A DNA stretch of 64,000 bases, from the NCBI GenBank assembly GCA_963801255.1, contig CAWDEC010000006.1:372001-436000 (forward strand), written 5' to 3'. Made by a program: the position numbers and the translations under genes. This stretch comes from JAICXG01 sp963801255. Its GTDB lineage: Bacteria > Verrucomicrobiota > Verrucomicrobiia > Chthoniobacterales > UBA10450. Shown here piece by piece: positions 34,651 through 44,385 of the stretch (positions are counted from its first letter, which is position 1; every line of letters begins with the position of its first letter). The notes beneath the pieces were generated by a model, which saw nothing but the letters and a program-made list of their open reading frames with translations, was not told the DNA's origin and did no database searches.

Positions 34651-36651
34651 TTACGCGCCGTTTTCCGCGGCGGGAAGGAGCACACTGACCGAAGTGCCCT
34701 GTGAGTTAGAGTCGATATCGACGCGACCATTGTGATCGAAGACGGTCCGCTTTACAATCGGCAGCCCAAGCCCCATCCCACGAGGTTTTGTCGTGCAGAA
34801 CGGTGAGAAAATTTTGTCCTTCAAATCGGCGGCGATGCCGTGACCATTGTCGTGCACGGTGACGACGACGCCGCTGGTGTGGTCGCCTTCGCGAATCGGC
34901 TTCGCGGAAAGCGTGACACGCGCTTTCGGCTGACCGTGCGACGCCTCTGCCGCATTCGCTACCAAATGCGCGAACGCTTCGGCGAGAGCGGTTTCGTCTC
35001 CCACCACTTGCGGCAGGTCTTCGGGGAGGGTGGTCTCAATCGCGATTCCATTTTGCACGGCGCGCGACCGCACCAGTTCGATAGCGCGCTTCATCGGGAC
35101 GCGTAAATCCAGCGCTTTGAATTTCAACTCAGGCGGATGAGCAAAATTATTGATCTGAGTGATAATGAGATCGAGACGATCGATTTCCTGCACGACAATC
35201 TCGTTGAAGTTTCTCCGGAAATCGGCGTCGTCGAATCGCTCCGGCAAAAGCTGTGCGAAAGTCTTGATGGCAACCAAAGGGTTACGCACCTCATGCGACA
35301 TGCTGGCAGCGAGATCGGTCCAAAAGGCCGCCCGATCGACTAACTCCTGTTTTTGGCGGAGCGCCTCTGCCGGGGTCATGTCCTGAATAACGGCAACGGC
35401 GCCTAACGATTTTCCTTCGTGAATGAGACGGCGGGTTTGAATCGCGAGCGAGCGCCGTGTCTTGCCATCAAACCATTGTTCGGTCGGCAATTCCGAGGCG
35501 CTCGCAAGTGTTTCGCGCAAGAGCGAAGCGATGCGGCTTCCCGCAGCTTCGACAGGTTGGTTTAGGACTTCCGTGGCACGAATGGCGAGAATCTTTTCTG
35601 CAGTTGGATTGCACCAACGAATTTCGCCTTCTTCATCGCTCGCTACAATACCGGGCGGCAGCGCGGTGAGGAGCGTTTCGGCAAGTGTCTTTTGCCGGCT
35701 GATCTCTTCGTGGAGTGAGGCGTTCTCCAGCATCATGGACGCCTGCTCTCCGAGGATCATCAGCGTTTCTAAAGCCTGCTGATCGAACGGTTGACCCGTA
35801 GCACGATGGCCGAAGAAGAGCCAGCCGCTGATTTGATTGCGGGCATAGAGGGGCACGATCACTTCTGCCCCGAGTGCATCGAGCGCGCGACGGAGGACCT
35901 CGCGCTGTGCGTGATCGCGTGTTTGCTCAAGATGGGCGCGATAAAGGAGATGTGCGTGTTGTTCAAACCAACGCACGAACGGATCGCGCTGCCCATATTC
36001 CAAATTGTAACTTTCCGGCAGGCAATACAGTCCGGCACGGAGCCGATAACCTTCGCCGTGACGGCTGCGGCCAAACATTCCGACTCGGTTGACCATGGCG
36101 GCGTCGGCCAAACCTTCGATGACGTGGTGAATGAGCGAATCGACGGAATGGAAACGGCGGAAAACGCGCGGGAAACGCAGGGCGAGAAGCGGATTGCTGG
36201 CAGGAGTTGAAAAATTTTCCGGGGCCTGGCTGGAGACAGGCGCCGGCATCCGAAGAGCTTCGGCCCGCATAATGCGGTTATCCTCCAAAACACGGAGGTG
36301 CTCGAGGGCGCGGTTCACGAGTCCCTGCAAATGATGACGCTCCAAATTCACATCCTCTGCCGCATAGACTCCGGCGTGTTCGGCCTCGCGTAGCGGATCG
36401 GAACGGAGAATACCGAATGCAAGGATTAAAACGTTAGGCCATTCCGCGCGCACTTGTTCGAGAAGGGCTCTTGCCTCTTTCTGCCGCAGGTCGATAAGGA
36501 GCACCGCCGGACTGTATTGCTCGAGCACGGGCTCGAGCCGAGCAGGGTTATCGACGTGCAGGACTTTGGTGAGACCGCGCAGAAACGCTCGCGTGCGCCT
36601 AAGGAATTCGGGGTCCTGCGTACAAAGAATGCAGGCCGCGGGAAAAATCAT
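34651..36651 (-). CDS. sensor histidine kinase with pseudo-receiver, GAF and PAS domains
   Basis: A 666-residue soluble kinase. The N-terminal 130 residues look like a degenerate receiver (ILCTQDPEFLRR, VLLIDLRQKEARAL). A GAF domain follows (about residues 165-325, ending LETLMILGEQASMMLENASL), then a PAS domain (about 335-440). The HisKA dimerisation helix has the phospho-acceptor H453 in SMSHEVRNPLVAIKTFAQ. The ATP-binding domain has VANAAEASHG, VHDNGHGI and GMGLGLPIVKR. No transmembrane segment is visible, so it senses a cytosolic signal. Its start overlaps the stop of the second kinase by 4 bases, and the two share the same HisKA sequence style, so they are likely products of one operon. 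Confidence 0.88.
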   Translation of the reverse strand: MIFPAACILCTQDPEFLRRTRAFLRGLTKVLHVDNPARLEPVLEQYSPAVLLIDLRQKEARALLEQVRAEWPNVLILAFGILRSDPLREAEHAGVYAAEDVNLERHHLQGLVNRALEHLRVLEDNRIMRAEALRMPAPVSSQAPENFSTPASNPLLALRFPRVFRRFHSVDSLIHHVIEGLADAAMVNRVGMFGRSRHGEGYRLRAGLYCLPESYNLEYGQRDPFVRWFEQHAHLLYRAHLEQTRDHAQREVLRRALDALGAEVIVPLYARNQISGWLFFGHRATGQPFDQQALETLMILGEQASMMLENASLHEEISRQKTLAETLLTALPPGIVASDEEGEIRWCNPTAEKILAIRATEVLNQPVEAAGSRIASLLRETLASASELPTEQWFDGKTRRSLAIQTRRLIHEGKSLGAVAVIQDMTPAEALRQKQELVDRAAFWTDLAASMSHEVRNPLVAIKTFAQLLPERFDDADFRRNFNEIVVQEIDRLDLIITQINNFAHPPELKFKALDLRVPMKRAIELVRSRAVQNGIAIETTLPEDLPQVVGDETALAEAFAHLVANAAEASHGQPKARVTLSAKPIREGDHTSGVVVTVHDNGHGIAADLKDKIFSPFCTTKPRGMGLGLPIVKRTVFDHNGRVDIDSNSQGTSVSVLLPAAENGA

Positions 36652-38927
36652 GCTGCCGCAACCTCTTCCTCGAAGCGAACCAGGGGAAGTAGGATGTGGA
36701 AATTCGTTCCGTGCCCCAACTCACTCTCGACCTCGATCTGTCCGCCATGTTCCTGCACGATCCCGTGAACCACGGATAGACCAAGTCCTGTTCCGTAATC
36801 CTTGGTCGTGAAAAACGGATCGAAAACGTGCGGCACATCTTCTGGCTTGATCCCAGTACCGTTGTCCTCTACCGAAACGCGCAGGATCTCGCGAACGTCG
36901 TCTGGGTCGGCCAGTAAGGCAGTCGGCCAAGTCTCCGTGGTGCCGATTTCGGTTAAGACTCTGAGCGAGCCACCGGGCTTCATGGCGTCGAGAGCATTGA
37001 TGAAAAAGTTGAGAAAGACTTGTTCGATTTGATCCGCATCTGCCCGGATAGTATCTACGTTCGCCTGCCAGGAACGAGTCAATTTAATGTCTTTCTGATA
37101 CAAGCGGTGGCCCACGAGAAGCAATGCTTTTTCAAGCACTTCATGAACGTGCATGGGTTTGAGCAGCGGTTTTGCCGGCCTGGCGAAACGGAGGAGCTGG
37201 TTAACCAACGAATCGATGCGGTCGACCTCGTGGCCAATGAGCGAGAAGAAGGTCTCGCGAAAATCGGAGTCTTGGTAGCGCTCCGGCAACAGCTGGGCAA
37301 AGGTTTTTATCGAGACGAGCGGATTTTTTATCTCATGTGCCATGCCCGCGGAAAGTGTGCCGAGACTAGCGAGACGATCGCTGCGCCGAATTTGCCTTTC
37401 AAGGCGTTTGAGAGTCGTTAGGTCAGTCAGGACTAAGAGCGCGCCGAGAGCTTCACCATCTTGCCCGTGGAAGAGCGAACTGCTTGCGCGCATGATCGTA
37501 CTCTTGTCGCCAGCGCGCAGGGTGACCTCACGGTCTTCCTGTCGCTCCCCCGTACCAAGCGTTTCCCCAATAACGGCGTTAAGTCCTTCCGGCAGATTGC
37601 TAATTTTGCGCCCGAGCAACTCCGATGCGGTAAGACCGGTAATCTGTTCAACCTCGCGATTGAAAACGGTGATAAAACCGCTGCTGTCCGCTGCGATGAC
37701 TCCGGTAGTTAGATTTTGCAGAAGAGTTTCGTTATAAATCTTAGCGTTCTGCACCTCAGTGAAGAGCTGCGCATTTTCGATCGCGACCGCGAGCTGGCCG
37801 CAAAGCACGAGGAGCGCGCTCTGCTCGACCGTGCCGTAGATGCGGCCCGACCTTCGCGGCCCGAGAAGCATCACGCCAGCGAGCTGTTCGCGCGCAAAAA
37901 TTCCCATCGCCACCGCAACGTGCAACGACTTCATCTGTCGGCGCACGCGTTCCAATTCCGGAGTGGAGCGAACCCGGTGCAGTTCATCGAGAACTATCGG
38001 TTCCTGGGTGCGCTCGAGATGCGCAATGATTGCCTGGTCGCTATGCAGTTCCATGCGCGCCATGCCCGCGCCTGAGGCCACGGACGGGAAGCGTTGCGCA
38101 TAAAATTCCTGTTCCGGAAGGAGAAGAAAAACACGATCCGTATCGACAGCCTGGCCGATCGTTAGGCCAAACCGCTCGAGTAAATCCGCCAGAGTTGTGA
38201 CCGAACGAAGGATTGCGGCGGCTTGATTCATGGTCGCTTGAAAATCCAAACGCCGCGTGCCGACGAAGAGCCGATCAGCGAGGGTTTGCGAAACCCCGCG
38301 CGCAGGCGCCATGGCAAAGGCAATCACGAGCGCCGCAATTATATGGGCTACGCCTCTGCCATCGGCTCCAAGGATTGGAGTAAATACGGCTTGGCTAAGC
38401 CACCAGACGAGCACATAGAGCGCGACCAAATAAACTGCGAGCAGAAGGTAGGCAATCGCCCGCCGCATGAAAAATCCCACTTCCAGTATTTTTCGAGTCG
38501 CGATGCCATAGCCAACGACGAGGCTAAAGACAACGACGCGGAACGGCGCAAACAGGAGCGCGCGGGACTGGCCGATCAGGTTATCAAGCACAAGGCGAGG
38601 GCAAGGTGCAAAAAGGACCCCAGCGATACCGCCAATCAGGATGAAATGAAAGTTCGGCGTGCTCACCGCCGCTGGTTTTGCGCAAATCTCGCCAGTAGCT
38701 GATAAGCAAGGCAAAAGTGCGGCGACGAAATATGAAGCGTATATCGATATCGCCGGCCCATACACTGGCTTCGCAGGCAACCCAGCGGTCGCAGATATCA
38801 CCGCTTGTTGCAGAAACACGTGCGTCTGGCAGAGAACAATGATAGCCGCGGTAACAAAGACCCAAATCCGGCAGTTTCGCAGCAAATCCACCCAAGCACA
38901 CGTTTGTCGCCGAACTGAGAGTCGCAA
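36648..38927 (-). CDS. membrane sensor histidine kinase with 7TM, GAF and PAS domains (N-terminus disrupted)
   Basis: A kinase with several N-terminal membrane segments (for example IWVFVTAAIIVLCQTHVFLQ, FAPFRVVVFSLVVGYGI and YLLLAVYLVALYVLVWWL), a GAF domain (about residues 240-405), a PAS domain (about 410-515, GVIAADSSGFITVFNREVEQITGLTASELLG) and a NtrB-like kinase core with H531 in GMAHEIKNPLVSIKTFAQ and GTGLGLSVVHGI. The open frame begins at a TTG (38927) inside a membrane segment, and upstream sequence to 39173 carries the missing part in two other frames, so the gene's first 80 or so residues are frameshifted or the sequence has errors. It overlaps the next kinase by 4 bases. Confidence 0.82.
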   Translation of the reverse strand: MRLSVRRQTCAWVDLLRNCRIWVFVTAAIIVLCQTHVFLQQAVISATAGLPAKPVYGPAISIYASYFVAALLPCLSATGEICAKPAAVSTPNFHFILIGGIAGVLFAPCPRLVLDNLIGQSRALLFAPFRVVVFSLVVGYGIATRKILEVGFFMRRAIAYLLLAVYLVALYVLVWWLSQAVFTPILGADGRGVAHIIAALVIAFAMAPARGVSQTLADRLFVGTRRLDFQATMNQAAAILRSVTTLADLLERFGLTIGQAVDTDRVFLLLPEQEFYAQRFPSVASGAGMARMELHSDQAIIAHLERTQEPIVLDELHRVRSTPELERVRRQMKSLHVAVAMGIFAREQLAGVMLLGPRRSGRIYGTVEQSALLVLCGQLAVAIENAQLFTEVQNAKIYNETLLQNLTTGVIAADSSGFITVFNREVEQITGLTASELLGRKISNLPEGLNAVIGETLGTGERQEDREVTLRAGDKSTIMRASSSLFHGQDGEALGALLVLTDLTTLKRLERQIRRSDRLASLGTLSAGMAHEIKNPLVSIKTFAQLLPERYQDSDFRETFFSLIGHEVDRIDSLVNQLLRFARPAKPLLKPMHVHEVLEKALLLVGHRLYQKDIKLTRSWQANVDTIRADADQIEQVFLNFFINALDAMKPGGSLRVLTEIGTTETWPTALLADPDDVREILRVSVEDNGTGIKPEDVPHVFDPFFTTKDYGTGLGLSVVHGIVQEHGGQIEVESELGHGTNFHILLPLVRFEEEVAAA

Positions 38928-39173
38928 AAGATTAAGCGCAAGAAGATATAAAACGACGGAAACGCCGAGACCTGTCGGATTGCAAACTCAGCGGTTTGAG
39001 GAGTGGTCGCTACAAAGGCTAGAAACAGACCGCTTAACCATCCTGAAATTGTAAAAGAGAGAATGAGAAAGCACTGATTTGCCAGCCGATGGCGGTTAGC
39101 CGAAAAACACGGCGATTCCTAAAGCGATTTGCAGGATGAGCGCCGCGAGAGTGGGAATAGTGGTGCTATTCAT
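38928..39173 (-). pseudogene. displaced N-terminus of the 7TM sensor kinase
   Basis: Starting at ATG 39173 the minus strand reads MNSTTIPTLAALILQIALGIAVFFG, a membrane helix, and stops at TAA 39096-39098. In the next frame the sequence continues as a membrane protein: NRHRLANQCFLILSFTISGW then LSGLFLAFVATTPQTAEF. Near 38980 a third frame gives TGLGVSVVLYLLALNLLRLS, which runs directly into the long kinase frame. The whole matches the layout of the seven-helix histidine kinase N-terminal region. The first shift lies at a run of five T on the coding strand (plus aaaaa near 39105). Two indels must be assumed. Confidence 0.6.
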
Positions 39174-39204
39174 TGCTCAGCGACACGGTTCTGCTCATTA
39201 TTTC

Positions 39205-40449
39205 TCACTCTGGCGTGTAGCGCTCCACAACCATGCTGCTGTTACCACCGCCCAAGCCGCGTACATTAATCAAAGCGCAATTTAGTAGCGCTTTCCGGGC
39301 CTTGCGCGGAACAAAATCTAACTCGCAGCCAGCCAAAGGTGTTTCGTGATTTGCCGTTGGCGGGATCATGCCGTTCTGAAATGCAAGAGCGCAGGCGACT
39401 AGCTGGAAGGGGCCGCTGGCAGAAAGTGGATTCCCTGTCACGCCTTTGATCGAACTAATTGGCACGCGATCGGCATGATCGCCAAAGACTCGCCGAATCA
39501 TCCGTACTTCGGCCGCGTCCAGCAGGGGATGACCCGGGCCGTATGCGCAAATGTAATCGATCTCTTGCGGTTGTCGGCACGCGTTCGCCAACGAGAGTCG
39601 CATCGTATTTTCCAAGCCTATAAATGGATCATTGGGATCGTGATCCATCTGGGTCGCATAACCAGAAATTTCGAGAAGAATCGGCGCGCCACGAGACAAG
39701 GCATGCTCGAGACTTTCGATAACCACGACGCCCGCTCCTTCCGAAATAACGCCTGAATCGCTCGCCTGATCATAGGGCCTACTAGCATGTTTGGGATCTG
39801 AGTTCGCGAAAGAGCTTAATCCCGCGGAGGCAAACGAGGCCATAGTTAGGGGAGTAATCGGCGCATCAGCTCCGCCGGCGAGAGCAATCTCAACCTCGCC
39901 TCGCCGAATTCGTGAAACCGCCATGGCGATCGCATCAATTCCAGAAGAACAAGCCGAGGAAATGGTCGTCGCTTGTGTTTCGATACCCAGCTTCTTGGCG
40001 ATAAGATGTGCCGCCGCTTGCGGTTGACAATTACTCACGACGCCGGAATTGACTCTTCGAGGCCCGCGCTCCTGCAATTCATGAAAGCCCCGTTCTATGA
40101 CATCAAGCGCGCTTGTGCTCACGCCGATGCAGACCGGTAGCACCGCCCGACCATTTTTGGTTTTGGGATCGAAGTTGGCGTTGTGCAGGGCCATCTGAGT
40201 CGCGGCGTAAGCGAGCTGAGTATGCCGACCCATGCGCTTCGGTTTCCACTGCGCCGGTATATAATCCAACGGATCGAATCCTTTCACTTCACCGGCGATT
40301 CGAGTTTTGTATCCCGTGGCATCAAACAGGGTGATTTGGCCAATCCCACTTTCACCTCCCACGAGCGAGCGCCAAAACGCCTTTAATCCTGTGCCATTGG
40401 GAGCCAAGACCCCCATGCCCGTTAAAACGACCCGATTACGTCTTCCCAT
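39205..40449 (-). CDS. beta-ketoacyl-ACP synthase-like protein lacking the catalytic histidines
   Basis: A 414-residue thiolase-fold protein close to FabF (KAS II). The nucleophile cysteine is present in ISSACSSGIDA near residue 170, and the glycine-rich C-terminus GLGGGNSSMVV is normal. The two catalytic histidines are not: where FabF has NAHGTST the sequence reads CAYGPGH, and where it has KSMTGH it reads KGVTGN (lysine kept). FabF enzymes use Cys-His-His for decarboxylative condensation, so this protein probably cannot decarboxylate malonyl-ACP in the normal way. It might be an acyltransferase, a chain-length-factor-like partner or a priming enzyme. No ACP or other fatty acid genes adjoin it. 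Confidence 0.82.
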   Translation of the reverse strand: MGRRNRVVLTGMGVLAPNGTGLKAFWRSLVGGESGIGQITLFDATGYKTRIAGEVKGFDPLDYIPAQWKPKRMGRHTQLAYAATQMALHNANFDPKTKNGRAVLPVCIGVSTSALDVIERGFHELQERGPRRVNSGVVSNCQPQAAAHLIAKKLGIETQATTISSACSSGIDAIAMAVSRIRRGEVEIALAGGADAPITPLTMASFASAGLSSFANSDPKHASRPYDQASDSGVISEGAGVVVIESLEHALSRGAPILLEISGYATQMDHDPNDPFIGLENTMRLSLANACRQPQEIDYICAYGPGHPLLDAAEVRMIRRVFGDHADRVPISSIKGVTGNPLSASGPFQLVACALAFQNGMIPPTANHETPLAGCELDFVPRKARKALLNCALINVRGLGGGNSSMVVERYTPE

Positions 40450-40661
40450 CCCGTTTCTCTCCGCTGCGCGGCATTGTAAGTAAAAGCTTGCACAGGGCTA
40501 CCAGATTTCTCGAGATTCTGTATTTGCCCATAAACTTCGGGTTCTTCACAATTTCGCGCTTGCCTTTCCACAAAAATTACACAAGCATCGGCTCCGAAGC
40601 AGCAGGCCCTTTAACCACTTTGCAGATTTTTTCTTCGAAGGTACGTCCCTAGCTTCATGCG

Positions 40662-41822
40662 ATGGGAGCAATGATTGCCAACGCCGATCTCCCGCAGGTC
40701 CTCGTCATCGACGACGAAATGGGCCCTCGCGAAAGCCTTCGCATGTTGCTCAAGCCGAATTATCAAGTTCACACGGCGGACTCAGTCGAAACAGGTCTTC
40801 GACTCCTCACTGAGAAAAAACCCGACGCCATCGTGATGGATATTCGTATGCCGGGAATGACTGGAATCGAAGGCTTACGTCGCATTCGCCAACTCGATCC
40901 GCATCTTTCAGTCATCATGCTGACCGGATTTGGCGCGCTTGAAACCGCCAAGGAGGCACTGCGGCTGGGCGCAAACGATTATATCAGCAAGCCATTTGAT
41001 GCCCGGGAAATGCGCGAAGTGATTGGCCGCAACGTCGAGCGCACGCGACTGCATCGGAATAGCGAGAGCGCCGCAAGTGAAATCAAGGAACTGAACAACC
41101 GTCTTCTCCAAGAGCTCGCGCAAAAGGAGCGCCTTGCGTCCCTGGGTCAGGCTTCGGCCGAATTTGTGCACGACATCGGAAATCCCCTAACGATAGTTTG
41201 GGGCTACGTGCAGCTTCTCGCCAAGAAACTGGAAGAATCGGGAAATTCAGATAGCCCGATTACGGCCGGCTCAAACAAGGAATTAGAAATTATCGAACAA
41301 AACGTTCGCCTTTGCCGCGATCTCCTCACGATGTGGCAAAGCTACGGCAGCACGGGTGCCGCGCCGCATACAGTGATTTCCGTTTCCGAGATCGTGCGTG
41401 AAGTGGTCGCTAGCGTGGGTGCGATGGCAAAGGAGAATCGCGTCGAAGTGAAGTGTGATGTGACGGCGGACGCCTGCACTCTAACTGGCGATCCGATTCA
41501 AATCACCCGCGCCATTCAGAACGTCATTATTAACGCGATTCAAGCGTCGGCTGACCGTAAGGGAACCGTAGAAGTGAGTTGTATTAGGAAGGATTTCTAC
41601 GTCGACGTCCGCGTCGCTGATACCGGTCACGGTATCAGACCCGAGCAAATCAGCAAAATCTTCGATCCCTACTTTACGACCAAGCAAGGCAAGAGCGGCA
41701 CCGGACTTGGGCTCTACATCACCAAAAAAGTCGTGGAAGATCACAGCGGCTCAATCAAAGTCGACAGCACACCCGATGTCGGTACGATCATTACGATTCG
41801 TTTGCCGCTGTTGAGCAACTGA
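40662..41822 (+). CDS. receiver-histidine kinase protein
   Basis: A 386-residue soluble protein with an N-terminal receiver (VLVIDDEMGPRES, phospho-acceptor D60 in IVMDIRMPGMTG, threonine in MLTGFG, lysine in ISKPFD) joined by a short coiled coil (about residues 130-160) to a kinase core: H170 in FVHDIGNPLTIVWGYVQLL and an ATP-binding domain with NVIINAIQAS, VADTGHGI and GTGLGLYITKKV. The order receiver-then-kinase suggests a relay element controlled by another kinase rather than a membrane sensor. It is divergent from the ketosynthase-like gene, with 212 bases between the two starts that should hold both promoters. Confidence 0.88.
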   Translation: MGAMIANADLPQVLVIDDEMGPRESLRMLLKPNYQVHTADSVETGLRLLTEKKPDAIVMDIRMPGMTGIEGLRRIRQLDPHLSVIMLTGFGALETAKEALRLGANDYISKPFDAREMREVIGRNVERTRLHRNSESAASEIKELNNRLLQELAQKERLASLGQASAEFVHDIGNPLTIVWGYVQLLAKKLEESGNSDSPITAGSNKELEIIEQNVRLCRDLLTMWQSYGSTGAAPHTVISVSEIVREVVASVGAMAKENRVEVKCDVTADACTLTGDPIQITRAIQNVIINAIQASADRKGTVEVSCIRKDFYVDVRVADTGHGIRPEQISKIFDPYFTTKQGKSGTGLGLYITKKVVEDHSGSIKVDSTPDVGTIITIRLPLLSN

Positions 41823-41940
41823 CAGCCTGATCGTGTCACAAACCGCGTTCGTCAGATACGCGATCGCCAACCCGGTCAAATTTCCGTTGCCCCACTGCGT
41901 CGCCTAAGGAAGACTGCCGATCCTCCTTCGGCATTATCCG

Positions 41941-44385
41941 TTGCCTCACGCGACACATCTGTTTTCTTCAGGGGTGGCCGAGGCCGACTATAGTATTGCA
42001 CCCATCTTCCTAGTTCGAATGGCCGGTGTGCCCTTTGAAACTTTGGAAGAATTTGTCACTAGGAATACAGCGAATCGTGCCCGCGATTTCATTGAGGCCG
42101 AGGCGGACTACTTGGAAACGAAATGTAAGGTGGAGAAAGTCTTGGCGTCCCGTCGGCATAATCTTTCAAAGGAACAATTTCGCTCCTGGCGGAAAGTAAT
42201 TCGGCAGGGTGCAATGCCGCCGTCTAACCTTCCAGTGTCTTGCGCGTTTACTGATTGCTGGCAGAGTGCGAGGCGTTTTACCGCAGCCGACGAAGCTTTC
42301 GCCGAACTTTAGCGCAGGAGCTTGGTGCGACACGGCAAGCATTGTGGCGCGCGGCCGCACGCTCTTTACCTCGCTACTTTGTTTTCTCTTCGACCGGACT
42401 TCGTGAGTTGCTTTCGGTTAATCCGAATCAATCGCTGCTTCCGCGAAAGAAAAGCCTACGCGCGTGCGAGCGCCATCTTCTCCTCTATCTGCAGCGCCTG
42501 TGTGCAAAGAACGACACGCTGAGTGAATTTGGGCCTCAAACCTGGGGGTCGCTCGAGACAGGCACGAGCAGGATAAGACTAACATTTACTACCAGGCATC
42601 GCGCGGCGCGAAACCTTCCTCGAACGCTGGACTGCGCATGGTGCCGCCGCCGCCATTAATGCGGATCCGGAAACGCAGCCTGAGATCGCGCCGCGTTTGC
42701 ATCCAACTGGACGTATCGAAGGCCAAAATTACGTTTTCACCGAGACAGGAGAATCCCTGTCACTCGATCCGGAAACGCTCGCCGTCCTCAAGACGTGCAA
42801 TGGCCTAACTCCCGCTCATTCGTTAGGCGTTTCTCTCGAGACGCTTCGCTCTCTGCAAGAACGCGGGTTGTTGCGCTGGGAAATGGAGGTCCCAGCAATC
42901 GAGCCGCACGCTTTCGACATTTTGGTTTCCGAGATCGCGATGTGGCGCAACGAAACCGCGCGCTCACGCTGGCTGGAGCGATTGACGCCAATAAGTGTGT
43001 TACCAGCTCGATTCGCCGCGACCGACGATACTTCGGCTCGCATCGCCATCATGTCTGAGGCGAGTGATCGACTCCGCCAACTGGGCGCCCACAAGGAGTC
43101 GACGCGTTTCCTTTACACCGCAACCAATCCGATCGGCGAAGAATGTTTTCGGGAATGCCATGTCTCCGTCGGCGAAGATCTCTTGGCCGAAGTCACGCGC
43201 GACGCCTCACCGTGGATTGACCTCTGGCGCGATAATTACGCGTTTGTCGCTAGCCGAATTTCCGCTGGTCTTCGCAGCTTGCTCGAGCAGATGCCACTCA
43301 AGAACGGCGCGGCTCCGCTGCCCGCTTTCATGAAGCATTGTGCGGAATCCAAAATGTCGCTTATCGGCCCTGGGCTGGTCACTCTTGGTCATCTTGCTTT
43401 TCGGGAAGTTAAGGAGGCGTTTTGCGTCATGATGCAGGGACGCGAAAATAAGGCGGAGGTGCAACTAGCGGCCAGCGATTGCCAGTTCGTTAGGCAGAAT
43501 TTCACGTTTCCGAAGTTCGACGAATATACCTACCCGTCCGCGGACCTCCAGTTGTCAGCCAGCTCGATCGAAGCGGTAGAACGCGGCAATTATGAGTGGA
43601 TTCTGGCGGAACTGCATCCAGCCGTAGCGCTTATTCATCATGGCTTCCTTTGGTCCTGTCCCGATAAGAAGGCTCTTTCCGCAGCCATTCGAGCGACAGT
43701 TTGCGGTCGGCCCAATTTGCACTTTGGTTTCTATGCCACGGACTTTACGGCGACGACCGCGACGCAGTTTTATGAGGTGCTCCCCGACCTCACTTGTTTT
43801 GTCATGCCGCAGCGGGGGAGGCCGGGTTGGTGGACTGTTTCACCCTCGGAAGCCGAGGTGTTCATCGATGAAGAAACGAACGATGTTGGTTTGCGCCATC
43901 GAGTGTCTGGCGAATATCTCGGCTCTTTCACCCGCTCCTGGGTCATCCCCCTTGGTTTTCACCCTTTCAATTTTTCGTTAGGCGCGCATACCCCGCGACT
44001 CAGGTGCGGGAAGATCATTGTGCAACGCCGTGCTTGGATAGTGGCTCTAGAGGAACTTGGCGGTGGCGACTTTACCGGCATTTCTCGCGATCTTGTGGTA
44101 GCGGTCGAGCGTTTGCGCGCGGCACGCGACCTGCCGCGTTATGTCTATATTCGGCCGACTGAAAGAGCGTTGCGACGCAGCGGCGGCGAAGGCCGCGACA
44201 AGGATACGAAACCCGTTTTCATCGATCTCGAGAGCTATCTCTTTCTGGAGATTTTTCATCGCTGGTTGACCAAATCGGGGGAATTGGAATTGACTGAGAT
44301 GCTGCCCGATCCGGAGCACTTGCTCTGGAAGGACAAAGATGGACGCCGCACCTTCGAAATCCGCACCCTCATCGTTCCTCGATGA
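41941..44385 (+). pseudogene. stand-alone LanB (lantibiotic dehydratase N-domain) protein, broken by two frameshifts
   Basis: Three consecutive frames of the plus strand make one protein of about 815 residues. Frame 1 (41941 to about 42250) has IAPIFLVRMAGVPFETLEEF and the ASRRHNLSKEQF segment. Frame 3 (about 42256 to 42590) has LAECEAFYRSRRSFRRTLAQ and RHLLLYLQRLCAKNDTLSEFGP. Frame 1 then resumes with RRETFLERW to the end, including PRYVYIRPTE, PVFIDLESYLFLEIF and RRTFEIRTLIVPR. This is the glutamylation-type domain of LanB enzymes, which uses glutamyl-tRNA to activate Ser/Thr of a precursor peptide, or an aminoacyl-tRNA-dependent peptide-extending relative. The C-terminal elimination domain is absent and no precursor peptide is recognisable. 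Its ATGA end overlaps the parA-like gene. Confidence 0.8.

Noticed and set aside
33656..34735. Long plus-strand open frame opposite the aldolase gene (359 codons)
   Set aside because: Its length comes from the strong codon bias of the aldolase on the other strand; no domain is recognisable.
42803..42828. GCCTAAC and GTTAGGC facing each other with a 12-base spacer inside the LanB pseudogene
   Set aside because: Only one side is a full copy of the word and the site is within coding sequence, so I do not call it a terminator.
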